A DNA stretch of 64,000 nucleotides from Streptomyces sp. 378. GTDB lineage: Bacteria; Actinomycetota; Actinomycetes; Streptomycetales; Streptomycetaceae. The notes below the pieces were generated by a model. That model searched no databases, had not been told where the DNA came from, and worked only from the letters and a program-made list of their open reading frames with translations. The position numbers and the translations under genes were made by a program. Of the stretch, positions 54,017 through 63,007 are shown in pieces (within the stretch, counting starts at the first letter, position 1; each line of letters begins with the position of its first letter). The DNA is taken from NCBI RefSeq assembly GCF_030124145.1, contig NZ_JASKMS010000017.1, positions 121,333 through 185,332 on the forward strand, written 5' to 3'.

Positions 54017-54711
54017 CGCGCCCCGTCCAGCAGCGCCGGAGCCCCGTACCGCCCGCTCACCGGACGCTCGTCCAGCAGTCGCAGGAACCCCGGCACCACG
54101 GTCGCCGGCTCGGGCCGCGGCTCCCGGTCGTCCGGTACGGCCGCCGCGTACAGGTCCGTGGCCATGTCCCCGGGATCCACCGCCCAGACCCGCAACCCCG
54201 GCTCCTCCACGGCGAGCACCGCCAGCAGATGGTCCAGGGCCGCCTTCGACGCCCCGTAACCGCCCCAGGTCTCGTATGCCTCGGCCGCCGCGTCCGAGCT
54301 GACCGCGACGACGGTGCCCGACGGCGAGTCCCGCAGCAGCGGCAGCGCCTCCTGCACCAGACCCAGCCCCGCCACCAGGTTCACCTCCAGCGCCCTGCGC
54401 AGCCCCTCCACCGGCAGCTCCGCCAGCCGCACCAGCGGCTCGGCGCCCAGCGCGCTCGCGTTGTGCACCAACAGGTCGACGCCGCCCAGCCGCCGGGCCG
54501 CCGACACCACCTCCGCCCGGTGCGCCGCGTCCGTGACGTCCCCGGCAAGGGCGCTCACGCGTGTGCCGTGCGCGCGGATGGCCCGGGCCGTGTCCGCCAG
54601 CGCCTCGGCACCCCTGGCGTCGAGCACCAGGTCCCAGCCCTGCCCTGCCAGGGCCCCGGCCAGGGCCCGGCCCAGTCCTTTCGAGGCCCCGGTGATGATC
54701 GCGACCGGCAT
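54013..54711 (-). CDS. Short-chain dehydrogenase/reductase
   Basis: A 232-residue SDR. Rossmann motif ITGASKGLGRALAGALAG, NAS in VHNASALGAEP, catalytic SSDAA and YGASKAALDHLLA with Tyr and Lys in place, and PGDMATDL after. GGGGAG precedes the ATG at 54711. Coupled to the queA-like gene by ATGA; such a pair is conserved in Streptomyces as I recall. Substrate unknown. Confidence 0.9.
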   Translation of the reverse strand: MPVAIITGASKGLGRALAGALAGQGWDLVLDARGAEALADTARAIRAHGTRVSALAGDVTDAAHRAEVVSAARRLGGVDLLVHNASALGAEPLVRLAELPVEGLRRALEVNLVAGLGLVQEALPLLRDSPSGTVVAVSSDAAAEAYETWGGYGASKAALDHLLAVLAVEEPGLRVWAVDPGDMATDLYAAAVPDDREPRPEPATVVPGFLRLLDERPVSGRYGAPALLDGAR

Positions 54712-54948
54712 GGTCGGCTCCCCTCCACGTGATCGAAGTGCCCTCACCGTAGGAACGGGGCGGCCCTGACCGCCTCGGACGCGGGCCGCACGCCACCGGG
54801 TCCTTTGGCCCTACGCCACGGGCCCGGCGCCCCCGGACCTACGTCTCGGCCTCGGGCCTTCTCGGCCCCACGGCCTAGGTCCACCGGCCGGGCCCTCGCC
54901 GCCACCGGTCCGATCCGCGCGGTCACAGCCCGCCGGTACCGTGAGGAC

Positions 54949-56094
54949 ATGAGTCACGGCCCCCGGTCCGGCCTCGCCGCGGTGAGCTCCGCGTTGCTGG
55001 CCATGAGCAGGCATCTCGAGGTGCGCGACGTCCTCAAGACGATCGTCGCCTCGGCCCGCGAGCTGCTCGACGCGCAGTACGCCGCGCTCGGCGTCCCGGA
55101 CGACCACGGCGGCTTCGCCCAGTTCGTCGTCGACGGCGTCAGCGAGGAGCAGTGGAAGGCCATCGGCCCCCTCCCGCGCCAGCACGGCATCCTCGCCGCG
55201 ATGCTGCACGAGGCCCGGGCCGAGCGCCTCGCGGACGTCCGCAAGGACCCCCGCTTCGAGGGCTGGCCGAAGGCCCACCCCGACCTGGTCGACTTCCTCG
55301 GCCTGCCGATCCGCGACGGCGACGAGGTCATCGGCGCCCTGTTCCTCGCGAACAAGAACTGCCCGAAGCCCGAGGGCGGCTGCGGCTTCACGGCGGACGA
55401 CGAGGAACTGCTCGGCATCCTCGCCCAGCACGCCGCCATCGCCCTCACCAACGCCCGCCTCTACGAGCGCAGCCGCGAGCTGACCATCGCCGAGGAGCGC
55501 TCCCGCCTCGCCCACGAACTGCACGACGCGGTCAGCCAGAAGCTGTTCTCCCTGCGCCTGACCGCCCAGGCCGCGGCCCGGCTGGTCGACCGGGACCCCT
55601 CCCGCGCCAAGGGCGAACTCCAGCAGGTGGCCGCCCTCGCCGCCGAGGCCGCCGACGAACTGCGCGCCGCGGTCGTCGAGTTGCGCCCCGCCGCCCTCGA
55701 CGAGGACGGCCTCGTGGCGACCCTCCGGACGCAGATCCAGGTCCTCGACCGCGCCCACAGCGCCCGCGTCACCTTCGCCGGCCACGGCGTGAAGGCTCTG
55801 CCCGCCTCCCAGGAGGAGGCCGTTCTGCGCGTCGCCCAGGAGGCCCTGCACAACGCCCTGCGCCACTCCGGCGCCGACCACGTCGACGTGACCCTGGACC
55901 GCCGCGGCAGCGGAGTCGTCCTGCGGGTCGCGGACGACGGCGGCGGCTTCGACCCGAGCGTGGTCCGCCGCGCCGGGCGCCATCTGGGCCTGGTCTCGAT
56001 GCGGGACCGGGCGAGCGGCGCCGGCGGCACGCTCACCGTGCAATCGGCGCCCGGCCAGGGCACCGCGATCGAGATGGAGGTCCCCGGTGGCTGA
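54949..56094 (+). CDS. GAF-domain sensor histidine kinase (NarL-type partner)
   Basis: A 381-residue soluble kinase. An N-terminal GAF domain (about 15-170: ILDTIVASARELLDAQYAALG-like block) precedes the HisKA_3 dimerisation region with the phospho-acceptor His in RSRLAHELHDAVSQKLFSL, and a HATPase_c domain (about 285-380: VLRVAQEALHNALRHSGA, VADDGGGFDP, GLVSMRDRASGAGG). No membrane segment, so it senses a cytoplasmic signal. The response regulator gene overlaps its end by 8 bases. Confidence 0.92.
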   Translation: MSHGPRSGLAAVSSALLAMSRHLEVRDVLKTIVASARELLDAQYAALGVPDDHGGFAQFVVDGVSEEQWKAIGPLPRQHGILAAMLHEARAERLADVRKDPRFEGWPKAHPDLVDFLGLPIRDGDEVIGALFLANKNCPKPEGGCGFTADDEELLGILAQHAAIALTNARLYERSRELTIAEERSRLAHELHDAVSQKLFSLRLTAQAAARLVDRDPSRAKGELQQVAALAAEAADELRAAVVELRPAALDEDGLVATLRTQIQVLDRAHSARVTFAGHGVKALPASQEEAVLRVAQEALHNALRHSGADHVDVTLDRRGSGVVLRVADDGGGFDPSVVRRAGRHLGLVSMRDRASGAGGTLTVQSAPGQGTAIEMEVPGG

Positions 56095-56728
56095 CGCAAT
56101 CAGGGTGCTGCTCGTCGACGACCACCAGGTGGTCCGCCGTGGCCTGCGCACCTTCCTCGAAGTGCAGGACGACATCGAGGTCGTCGGCGAGGCGGCGGAC
56201 GGCGCCGAAGGAGTGGACCGCGCCGAGGAGTTGCGGCCCGACGTCATCCTCATGGACGTCAAGATGCCGGGCATGGACGGCGTCGACGCCCTGCGCAGAC
56301 TCCGCGAGCTGGACAACCCCGCGCGCGTGCTGGTCGTCACCAGCTTCACCGAGCAGCGCACGGTGGTCCCGGCCCTGCGTGCCGGTGCCGCCGGCTATGT
56401 CTACAAGGACGTCGACCCCGACGCCCTCGCCGGAGCCATCCGCTCCGTCCACGCCGGACACATCCTCCTCCAGCCGGAGGTCGCCGGCGCCCTGCTGGCG
56501 CAGGAGGAGAACAACTCCGGCACGGGCAGGGCCGGTTCGCTCACCGAGCGGGAGCGCGAGGTTCTCGGCCTCATCGCGGACGGCCGCTCCAACCGCGAGA
56601 TCGCCCGCGCGCTCGTCCTGTCCGAGAAGACCGTCAAGACCCACGTCTCCAACATCCTGATGAAGCTCGACCTGGCCGACCGGACGCAGGCCGCGCTGTG
56701 GGCCGTCCGCCATGGCGTGACCGGCTGA
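56087..56728 (+). CDS. NarL/LuxR family response regulator
   Basis: A 213-residue regulator. The receiver domain (about 5-120) has acidic residues DDH at 11-13, phospho-acceptor Asp57 in VILMDVKMPG, and Lys in GYVYKDVD. The LuxR helix-turn-helix is LTEREREVLGLIADGRSNREIARALVLSEKTVKTHVSNIL. Coupled to the kinase by overlap. It lies upstream of chpE, so it may influence chaplin expression, which is a guess from proximity only. Confidence 0.93.
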   Translation: MADAIRVLLVDDHQVVRRGLRTFLEVQDDIEVVGEAADGAEGVDRAEELRPDVILMDVKMPGMDGVDALRRLRELDNPARVLVVTSFTEQRTVVPALRAGAAGYVYKDVDPDALAGAIRSVHAGHILLQPEVAGALLAQEENNSGTGRAGSLTEREREVLGLIADGRSNREIARALVLSEKTVKTHVSNILMKLDLADRTQAALWAVRHGVTG

Positions 56729-56884
56729 TCCGCTCATCGCACGGCAACGCGGAAGGTTGCGTTCCGGACCGAGATTCATACTGTCGTGGGAACGTCCCCC
56801 GGATGGCGCAACCTCGGTGGATCTCCGCCGTTCTCCAGTGCGTGCCGCGGCGCCTGCCGCGGCGATCGCAAGGAGGGCTCAGAA

Positions 56885-57127
56885 GTGAAGAACCTGAAGA
56901 AGGCAGCGGCCGTGACGATGATGACGGGTGGCCTGCTGGCCGCCGGCGCGGGCATGGCCTCCGCCACCAGCGCGCACGCCGACGGCCAGGCCGTGGGCTC
57001 CCCGGGCGTCGGCTCGGGCAACGTCGTCCAGGCCCCGGTGCACGTCCCGGTCAACGTGTCCGGCAACAGCGTGAACGTCGTGGGCATCCTGAACCCGGCC
57101 TTCGGCAACCACGCCGTCAACCACTGA
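56885..57127 (+). CDS. chpE: Short chaplin ChpE
   Basis: An 80-residue secreted protein: signal peptide about 1-33 (KAAAVTMMTGGLLAAGAGMA, ending near AHA), then one chaplin domain with VGSPGVGSGNVVQAPVHVPV and NVSGNSVNVVGILNPAFGN. It lacks the two Cys of most chaplins, a feature of ChpE. Chaplins assemble amyloid-like films that make aerial hyphae hydrophobic. AAGGAGGG lies eight bases before the GTG. Confidence 0.94.
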   Translation: MKNLKKAAAVTMMTGGLLAAGAGMASATSAHADGQAVGSPGVGSGNVVQAPVHVPVNVSGNSVNVVGILNPAFGNHAVNH

Positions 57128-57159
57128 CGCTCCACCTCCGTCTCCGAGCCGGAGGTGAC

Positions 57160-57191
57160 ACCGGCCTCCCGGGAGCGTCCGGGAGGCCGGT
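57160..57191 (+). terminator. chpE terminator
   Basis: A perfect 13-bp stem (57160-57172 with 57179-57191) with a GAGCGT loop. Confidence 0.85.
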
Positions 57192-57206
57192 CGGCGTAGC
57201 CGCGGG

Positions 57207-57234
57207 CATGCGTGCCGCCCGGGCGGCACGCATG
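57207..57234. repeat. Perfect 28-bp palindrome
   Basis: Bases 57207-57220 are the exact reverse complement of 57221-57234, centred on CCCGGG. It follows the chpE terminator and could be a second terminator or a protein site. It could form a cruciform. Confidence 0.8.
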
Positions 57235-57341
57235 AGCGTTGAGGGTCCCCCTGCTCGAAGAGATGGGGGGAGGCACCCCCCTCCGCCGGGCCGCGCCCCC
57301 ACCCGGCTTCAGTACTCACGCCGGGCAGGGGCACCCCCCCG

Positions 57342-58130
57342 TCACCGCACCCCCCGCTCACGCTCCTCCACAACGGAGTTGTACGCCGCGACCTGCGCCC
57401 GTCGAGCCGTCCGCTCCACCGGCCGCAACGCCTCCTGCCGCGCGAAGATCTCGGACGAACTCACCGCACCCCCGTGTCCGCTCTCCGTCGCCACGGTGAT
57501 CAGCGTCCCCACCCGCTGCGCCAGCTCCAGCACCCGCACCGCCCGCGGCGGATACCCCGGCGCCAAGACCTCCCGCCCCCGCTCGGCCCGCGCCCGGTAC
57601 GCGTCGATCGCCGCCTCCGCCACCGGCCCCGACCCGGCCACATCCAGCCGCGTCAGCATCTCCGTGGCATCCCGCAGGGCCTCCGCCAGCTCCCGCTCCG
57701 CCTCGCCCAGCGAGGGCACATCCGCGGGCGGCGCCTCCCGCACGGGCAGCACATGCCACACCACCTCGACGTGCACATCACCCTCGGGCCCGGCCTCGTA
57801 CACCTCCGGCACCAGTCCGAACGCGGCGCCGTGACAGACCACCGCCTGCTCGGCCTCCAGCGCCCGGGCGTTGAACTCCGGTGGCCCGCTCAGCCCCAGT
57901 GGATGGCCCGGCGCCGGCAGCGCGACCCGCAGCCCGGTCACCCCGAGCCCCCGCAGCCGCCCCAGCGCCAGGGTGAGTCCGACCCGGCCCGACTCACCCG
58001 GCAACCCCTCCACCCGGTGCACCGCGTCCTCGCCGACGACGGCGAGCACAGCGTCGTCCGGAGAGACATGTCCGGCCAAAAGGGCATTTCCCCAAGCTGC
58101 GAGACGTCCAGCACGTGGTTCCGAGAGCAT
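57342..58130 (-). CDS. Uncharacterised actinobacterial protein
   Basis: A 262-residue protein. The first half is strand-rich (GRVGLTLALGRLRGLGVTGLRVALPAPGHPLGL, VVCHGAAFGLVPEVYEAGPEGDVHVEVVWHVLPV), the second half helical (LGEAERELAEALRDATEMLTRLDVAG). Strong codon bias supports it. No characterised family recognised; conserved next to chpE in Streptomyces as far as I recall. Confidence 0.78.
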   Translation of the reverse strand: MLSEPRAGRLAAWGNALLAGHVSPDDAVLAVVGEDAVHRVEGLPGESGRVGLTLALGRLRGLGVTGLRVALPAPGHPLGLSGPPEFNARALEAEQAVVCHGAAFGLVPEVYEAGPEGDVHVEVVWHVLPVREAPPADVPSLGEAERELAEALRDATEMLTRLDVAGSGPVAEAAIDAYRARAERGREVLAPGYPPRAVRVLELAQRVGTLITVATESGHGGAVSSSEIFARQEALRPVERTARRAQVAAYNSVVEERERGVR

Positions 58131-58291
58131 GCCTCCACCCTAGGACCCTCCAAGGACCGGACCGAGGGAATGTCCGGGCCGACCGGTGGCGTAGATTTCA
58201 TGGAGGGCTGCGCCCACCGGCGCGGCGGACCGAGCCACAGGCTTACGCGACAGCCGAGACCGGCCACACTGCAAGGGGAGACAACGCGCTC

Positions 58292-59089
58292 ATGAGCGAT
58301 GTTCTGGAGCTTCAGGACGTATCCGTGGTCCGCGAGGGCCGGGCTCTGGTGGACCAGGTCTCCTGGTCGGTCAAGGAGGGCGAGCGCTGGGTCATCCTCG
58401 GCCCGAACGGCGCCGGCAAGACCACCCTCCTCAACCTCGCTTCCACCTACCTCTTCCCCAGCTCGGGCACCGCCGCCATCCTCGGCGAGACCCTCGGCCG
58501 CCCCGGCACCGACGTCTTCGAACTGCGCCCCCGCATCGGTATGGCCGGCATCGCCATGACGGAGAAGCTCCCCAAGCGCCAGACGGTCCTGGAGACGGTC
58601 CTGACCGCCGCCTACGGCATGACCGCCACCTGGCACGAGGACTACGAGGACATCGACGAGCAGCGCGCCCGCGCCTTCCTCGACCGCCTCGGCATGAGCG
58701 AGTACCTCGACCGCAGGTTCGGCACGCTCTCCGAGGGCGAGCGCAAGCGCACCCTGATCGCCCGCGCCCTGATGACCGACCCCGAACTGCTCCTGCTCGA
58801 CGAGCCCGCCGCCGGGCTCGACCTCGGCGGCCGCGAGGACCTGGTCCGCCGACTCGGCCGCCTCGCGCTCGACCCGATCGCCCCCTCGATGCTCATGGTC
58901 ACCCACCACGTCGAGGAGATCCCCCCGGGCTTCACCCACGTCCTCATGATCCGCCAGGGCAAGGTCCTCGCCGCAGGACCGCTGGAGCTCGAACTCACCT
59001 CCCGCAACCTCTCCCTCTGCTTCGGACTCCCGCTCGTCGTCGAACAGTCGGGCGAGCGCTGGACCGCGCAGGGCCTCCCGCTCTCCTGA
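58292..59089 (+). CDS. ABC transporter ATP-binding protein
   Basis: A 265-residue ATPase with Walker A GPNGAGKTT, signature LSEGERKR, Walker B LLLLDEPAAGLDLGG and H-loop MVTHHVEE. The signature LSEGE and the sequence before it resemble ModF/YfbL-type ABC proteins without a permease in the operon. Its membrane partner, if any, is not adjacent. GGGGAG lies 13 bases before the ATG. Confidence 0.9.
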   Translation: MSDVLELQDVSVVREGRALVDQVSWSVKEGERWVILGPNGAGKTTLLNLASTYLFPSSGTAAILGETLGRPGTDVFELRPRIGMAGIAMTEKLPKRQTVLETVLTAAYGMTATWHEDYEDIDEQRARAFLDRLGMSEYLDRRFGTLSEGERKRTLIARALMTDPELLLLDEPAAGLDLGGREDLVRRLGRLALDPIAPSMLMVTHHVEEIPPGFTHVLMIRQGKVLAAGPLELELTSRNLSLCFGLPLVVEQSGERWTAQGLPLS

Positions 59090-59184
59090 TCCGGCCCCGA
59101 GCCACTCAAATCCCCGACTCTGAACGACATTTCGCACGCCGGACGCTCTGTCGGTGACCGGGCCCGCGGACCTACCATGACCAT

Positions 59185-59616
59185 GTGGAAATCGACGCAT
59201 GGCTGTGGTGGCTCATCGGCGCGGCAGCGCTCGGCATCGCGCTCGTGGTCACCGCGATGCCAGAACTCGCGATGCTGGCGGTGGGCGCCGTCGCCGCGGC
59301 GGTGGTCACCGGCGTCTTCGGCGGAGGAGCCGTCGCCCAGGTCGTCGTCTTCGCCGTCATCTCGACCGCCGGCATCGCCGTCGTACGGCCCATCGCGAAC
59401 CGGCATCGCGCCCAGCGGCCCCAATTCGCCTCCGGAGTCGACGCGTTGAAGGGCAGACAAGCCGTCGTCCTGGAACGTGTCGACTCCTCCGGCGGCCGCA
59501 TCAAGCTGGCCGGGGAGGTCTGGTCGGCCCGCGCCCTCGACACCGCGCACACTTACGAAGTGGGCCAGGAAGTGGATGTCGTGGACATCGAGGGAGCCAC
59601 CGCGATCGTCATGTGA
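59185..59616 (+). CDS. NfeD family membrane protein
   Basis: A 143-residue protein. Membrane segments at about 7-25 and 30-62 are followed by a C-terminal OB-fold (about 80-142: ALKGRQAVVLERVDSSGGRIKLAGEVWSARAL to VGQEVDVVDIEGATAIV), the short NfeD1b arrangement. The SPFH gene that follows is its usual partner in membrane microdomain organisation. The GTG start is followed by MEIDAWLWW. Confidence 0.9.
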   Translation: MEIDAWLWWLIGAAALGIALVVTAMPELAMLAVGAVAAAVVTGVFGGGAVAQVVVFAVISTAGIAVVRPIANRHRAQRPQFASGVDALKGRQAVVLERVDSSGGRIKLAGEVWSARALDTAHTYEVGQEVDVVDIEGATAIVM

Positions 59617-59748
59617 CCTCGCACGACGTAACTGGAGTGAACTCCTCGCCAGCTACGCGACGGTCTGTCAGACTCGACCAGCAAGATCTTCGACAACCAT
59701 AAGATCTGCCGAAGGCGCCGAAGCGGAGAAGGGACACGGGGAACGACG

Positions 59749-60708
59749 ATGGAACCGGTCATCATCGTCCTGATCATTCTGGTGGTGTTGGTCTTCATCG
59801 CCCTGATCAAGACGATCCAAGTCATCCCACAGGCCAGCGCGGCCATCGTCGAGCGCTTCGGGCGCTACACGCGAACACTCAACGCGGGCCTCAACATCGT
59901 CGTCCCGTTCATCGACACCATCCGCAACCGCATCGACCTGCGCGAACAGGTCGTGCCCTTCCCACCCCAGCCGGTGATCACCCAGGACAACCTGGTCGTG
60001 AACATCGACACCGTCATCTACTACCAGGTGACCGATGCCCGGGCCGCGACGTACGAAGTCGCCAGCTACATCCAGGCGATCGAGCAGCTCACGGTCACCA
60101 CGCTCCGCAACATCATCGGTGGCATGGACCTGGAACGGACCCTGACCTCCCGCGAGGAGATCAACGCGGCCCTGCGCGGCGTCCTCGACGAGGCCACCGG
60201 CAAGTGGGGCATCCGCGTCAACCGCGTCGAACTCAAGGCGATCGAACCGCCCACCTCCATCCAGGACTCGATGGAGAAGCAGATGCGCGCCGACCGCGAC
60301 AAGCGCGCCGCCATCCTCCAGGCCGAAGGTGTCCGGCAGTCCGAGATCCTGCGCGCCGAGGGCGAGAAGCAGTCCCAGATCCTGCGCGCCGAAGGCGAGG
60401 CCAAGGCCGCCGCCCTGCGCGCCGAGGGCGAGGCCCAGGCCGTCCGCACGGTCTTCGAGGCCATCCACGCAGGCGACCCGGACCAGAAGCTCCTCTCCTA
60501 CCAGTACCTCCAGATGCTCCCCAAGATCGCCGAGGGCGACGCCAACAAGCTCTGGATCGTCCCCAGCGAGATCGGCGACGCCCTCAAGGGTCTGTCCGGC
60601 GCCATGGGCAACTTCGGGGGCCTCGGCGGCGGTTCCGGCGGCAACGGCGGCGCGTCCGGAGGCGGCGTCCCCGCCCAGGAACGCCGTGAGAAGCCGTCCA
60701 TCGACTGA
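59749..60708 (+). CDS. SPFH/Band 7 (stomatin-like) protein
   Basis: A 319-residue protein. N-terminal membrane segment (about 4-24, IIVLIILVVLVFIALIK), the SPFH core (about 28-190: VERFGRYTRTLNAGLNIVVPFIDTI, MDLERTLTSREEINAALRGVLDEATGKWGI), a coiled coil with AEGVRQSEILRAEGEKQ-type repeats, and a Gly-rich tail. Likely scaffolds a membrane microdomain with NfeD. Confidence 0.94.
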   Translation: MEPVIIVLIILVVLVFIALIKTIQVIPQASAAIVERFGRYTRTLNAGLNIVVPFIDTIRNRIDLREQVVPFPPQPVITQDNLVVNIDTVIYYQVTDARAATYEVASYIQAIEQLTVTTLRNIIGGMDLERTLTSREEINAALRGVLDEATGKWGIRVNRVELKAIEPPTSIQDSMEKQMRADRDKRAAILQAEGVRQSEILRAEGEKQSQILRAEGEAKAAALRAEGEAQAVRTVFEAIHAGDPDQKLLSYQYLQMLPKIAEGDANKLWIVPSEIGDALKGLSGAMGNFGGLGGGSGGNGGASGGGVPAQERREKPSID

Positions 60709-60724
60709 CCCGGCAGGCACGCAC

Positions 60725-60759
60725 GAAGGGGCCCGCTTCCCCAGGAAGCGGGCCCCTTC
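60725..60759. terminator. Bidirectional terminator after the SPFH gene
   Basis: A perfect 16-bp stem (60725-60740 with 60744-60759) and a CCA loop, between convergent genes. Confidence 0.9.
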
Positions 60760-60771
60760 CGTACGACGGCT

Positions 60772-61278
60772 CTAGGCCGCGGGCTGGGCCAGCCAGCCCG
60801 GCAGCGCGTCGAAGTCGTCCCGCCCCAGCGCCAGCAGCATCGCGTCCGCCGGAGTCGGCTCGAACGGCTGCCGCAGCAGCGGCATCCCCGCCTCCTGCGG
60901 AGTCCGGTTCGCCTTGCGGTGATTGTCCTGCGCACACGAGGCCACCGTGTTCAGCCACGTGTCCTGACCCCCCTGCGACCGCGGCACCACGTGATCCACG
61001 GTCGTCGCCCGCCTCCCGCAGTACGCGCACCGGTGCCGGTCCCTGACCAGCACACCCCGCCGCGACCACGGCGCTTGTCTTCGGAACGGCACCCGTACGT
61101 ACTGGCAGAGCCTGATCACACGGGGCGCCGGTATGTCGACCGCGGCTCCCCGCATCCGCAGTTCGGGGTGGGCCTGCTCGACGACGGCCTTGTCCTGAAG
61201 CACCAGAACGACGGCTCGGTTCAACGTCACCGTCGACAGCGGCTCGAAGCTCGCGTTCAGTACCAGCGTGTCCCGCAT
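60772..61278 (-). CDS. HNH endonuclease
   Basis: A 168-residue protein. The HNH domain (about 75-125) has the zinc knuckle CAYCGRR, the catalytic TVDHVVPRSQGGQDTWLN and an Asn/His pair in CAQDNHRKANR. The N-terminal part (LVLNASFEPLSTVTLNRAVVLVLQDKAVV) is conserved in a housekeeping actinobacterial subgroup. Not phage-like in context; specificity unknown. Confidence 0.91.
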   Translation of the reverse strand: MRDTLVLNASFEPLSTVTLNRAVVLVLQDKAVVEQAHPELRMRGAAVDIPAPRVIRLCQYVRVPFRRQAPWSRRGVLVRDRHRCAYCGRRATTVDHVVPRSQGGQDTWLNTVASCAQDNHRKANRTPQEAGMPLLRQPFEPTPADAMLLALGRDDFDALPGWLAQPAA

Positions 61279-61412
61279 ACCAGCCCACCTCCCGTGTGCA
61301 CCGGCCCACCCCCTGGCGGGCTGGGATCAACTCTGGCCGGGCACGCCGAGATGGACAACGCAATATCTGCTGCTCCCACAGGGGGTGACCCCGCGACCCC
61401 CGGCAACAAAAA

Positions 61413-61450
61413 TGCCCGCTCCTGATCAATTCCAAGACCAGGAGCGGGCA
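61413..61450 (-). terminator. Rho-independent-like terminator of the PEBP gene
   Basis: A 12-bp stem (61413-61424 with 61439-61450). On the minus strand it is followed by TTTTT, giving a near-classical terminator that is unusual for this high-GC genome. Confidence 0.85.
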
Positions 61451-61487
61451 AACGTTCCGTGAACGCCGGGATCGTCCGGCGGCCGGC

Positions 61488-62027
61488 TCAGTCCTCGGCG
61501 AGCACCTCGTACTCACCGATCAGCTGGGCCCGCCCGATCGTGTGGAACCGCAGGTTGAAACCGACCGCGGCGGGCGAGGCGTCCGCGTCCGGACCGAGCT
61601 TCTCCTGGTCCACGGCGTACACCGTGAACACATACCGGTGCGGCCCGTCCCCGGGCGGCGGAGCGGCCCCGCCGAACTCCTTGTCGCCGTAGTCGTTACG
61701 AGCGTGGATCGCGCCGTCCGGCAGACCCTCGAACGTGCCACTGCCCGCACCCACCGGCAACTCGGTCACCGACGCCGGGATGTCGAACAGCACCCAGTGC
61801 CAGAACCCGCTGCCCGTCGGGGCATCGGGGTCGTAGCAGGTCACGGCGAAGCTCTTGGTCTCGGCCGGGAAGCCCTCCCACCGCAGCTGCGGAGAGGTGT
61901 TGCCGGCCGCGTAGACCTGAGCGTCCTTGAGCGCCGCGCCTTCCGTGACGTCCTCGCTCGTCACCGTGAACGACGCGACGGGCGGATGGAAGTCGTGGGG
62001 GAGCGGCCGCCGCTTGAGCTCGGTCAC
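61488..62027 (-). CDS. YbhB/YbcL family Raf kinase inhibitor-like (PEBP) protein
   Basis: A 179-residue single-domain protein. Motifs: TSPQLRWEGFPAETKSFAVTCYDPDAPTGSGFWHWVLFDIP, GRNDYG-like block HARNDYGDKEFGG, and PHRYVFTVYAVD. AGGAGG lies before the GTG at 62027. The family's bacterial function is poorly defined; ligand-binding likely. Confidence 0.93.
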   Translation of the reverse strand: MTELKRRPLPHDFHPPVASFTVTSEDVTEGAALKDAQVYAAGNTSPQLRWEGFPAETKSFAVTCYDPDAPTGSGFWHWVLFDIPASVTELPVGAGSGTFEGLPDGAIHARNDYGDKEFGGAAPPPGDGPHRYVFTVYAVDQEKLGPDADASPAAVGFNLRFHTIGRAQLIGEYEVLAED

Positions 62028-62080
62028 CTCGGTACCTCCTGATCGATTCCTGCAGTCGCCCCCGAGCCTAGGGCCTGTCC

Positions 62081-62863
62081 CTAGAACCAGTTGCGCTTGC
62101 TGCCGACCTCGGAGAGCCACTGATTGAGGTACGCGGTCCAGTCGGTCCCCTGGTAGTCGTCGAGACCCACCTGGAAGGACCGGAAGGTGTCGCTGCCCTC
62201 GCTGAACAGGCCCGGCCTCTTGTCCATCTCCAGCACCACGTCCATGGCCCGCTGGTCGGCCACGAAGCTCAGCTCGACCTGGTTCAGCCCGCGGTACTGC
62301 TGCGGCGGGTAGAACTCGATCTCCTGGTAGAACGGCAGCCGCTGCCGCGTACCCCGGATCACCCCGCGCTCCATGTCCGCGTTCTTGAAGCGGAAGCCCA
62401 GCTGGAGGAACGCGTCCAGGATCGCCTTCTGCGCCGGCAGTGGGTGCACGTTGACGGGGTCCAGGTCACCGGAGTCCACCGCACGCGCGATCTCCAGCTC
62501 GGTCGACACCCCGATGTTCATACCGCGCAGGGCCTGACCGTCGATCATCGTGATCGGCGTCTCCCACGGGATCTCGAGACCGAACTGCACCGCGTGCACC
62601 GCGTTCGCCTGGAGCTCGAACGCCCCGCCCAGCCGGGACTTCGTGAACTCGATGTCCTGCTTGTACTCCTGGTCGCCGCTCTCCACCTCGACCTTGGCCT
62701 GCAGCCCGACCGAGAGCCCCTCGATCTGCTGGTTGACGGAACCGCCCTGGATCCGGACCTCACCCTGGACGACCCCGCCCGGGACGACGTTGACCTCGTG
62801 CAGCACCGTCTCGACCGAAGCCCCGCCGGCCCCCAGGCTCGCGAGCAGCTTCTTGAACGCCAT
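62081..62863 (-). CDS. spo0M: Spo0M-like sporulation control protein
   Basis: A 260-residue beta-rich arrestin-like protein: FKKLLASLGAGGASVETVL at the N-terminus, GGVVQGEVRIQGGSVNQQIEGLSVGLQAKVEVE, IPWETPITMI, and a C-terminal helix YLNQWLSEVGSK. Spo0M in Bacillus affects sporulation and the cytoskeleton. It lies 53 bases upstream of the PEBP gene on the same strand. Confidence 0.92.
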   Translation of the reverse strand: MAFKKLLASLGAGGASVETVLHEVNVVPGGVVQGEVRIQGGSVNQQIEGLSVGLQAKVEVESGDQEYKQDIEFTKSRLGGAFELQANAVHAVQFGLEIPWETPITMIDGQALRGMNIGVSTELEIARAVDSGDLDPVNVHPLPAQKAILDAFLQLGFRFKNADMERGVIRGTRQRLPFYQEIEFYPPQQYRGLNQVELSFVADQRAMDVVLEMDKRPGLFSEGSDTFRSFQVGLDDYQGTDWTAYLNQWLSEVGSKRNWF

Positions 62864-63007
62864 GTCTCTCCCTCTCGCCCACTACGGGTGAATCCCTGAT
62901 CCCTACAAACGCGATCCGGCCGTGGCCGGTTCCATGCCCCACCCTGGCAAGCCCGGTGACCGACGGCCACCCCGCCGCACCGTTCGTCTCCAGTACCCTC
63001 GGACGGC

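Noticed and set aside
56698..57834. 378-codon frame covering chpE and beyond
   Set aside because: Out of frame with chpE, which has a signal peptide, chaplin domain and ribosome site; the long frame is a shadow.
61446..61456. 11-base match to the tip of the moaA palindromic element (GGGCAAACGTT)
   Set aside because: Only 11 bases, one-sided and inside a terminator flank; probably chance.
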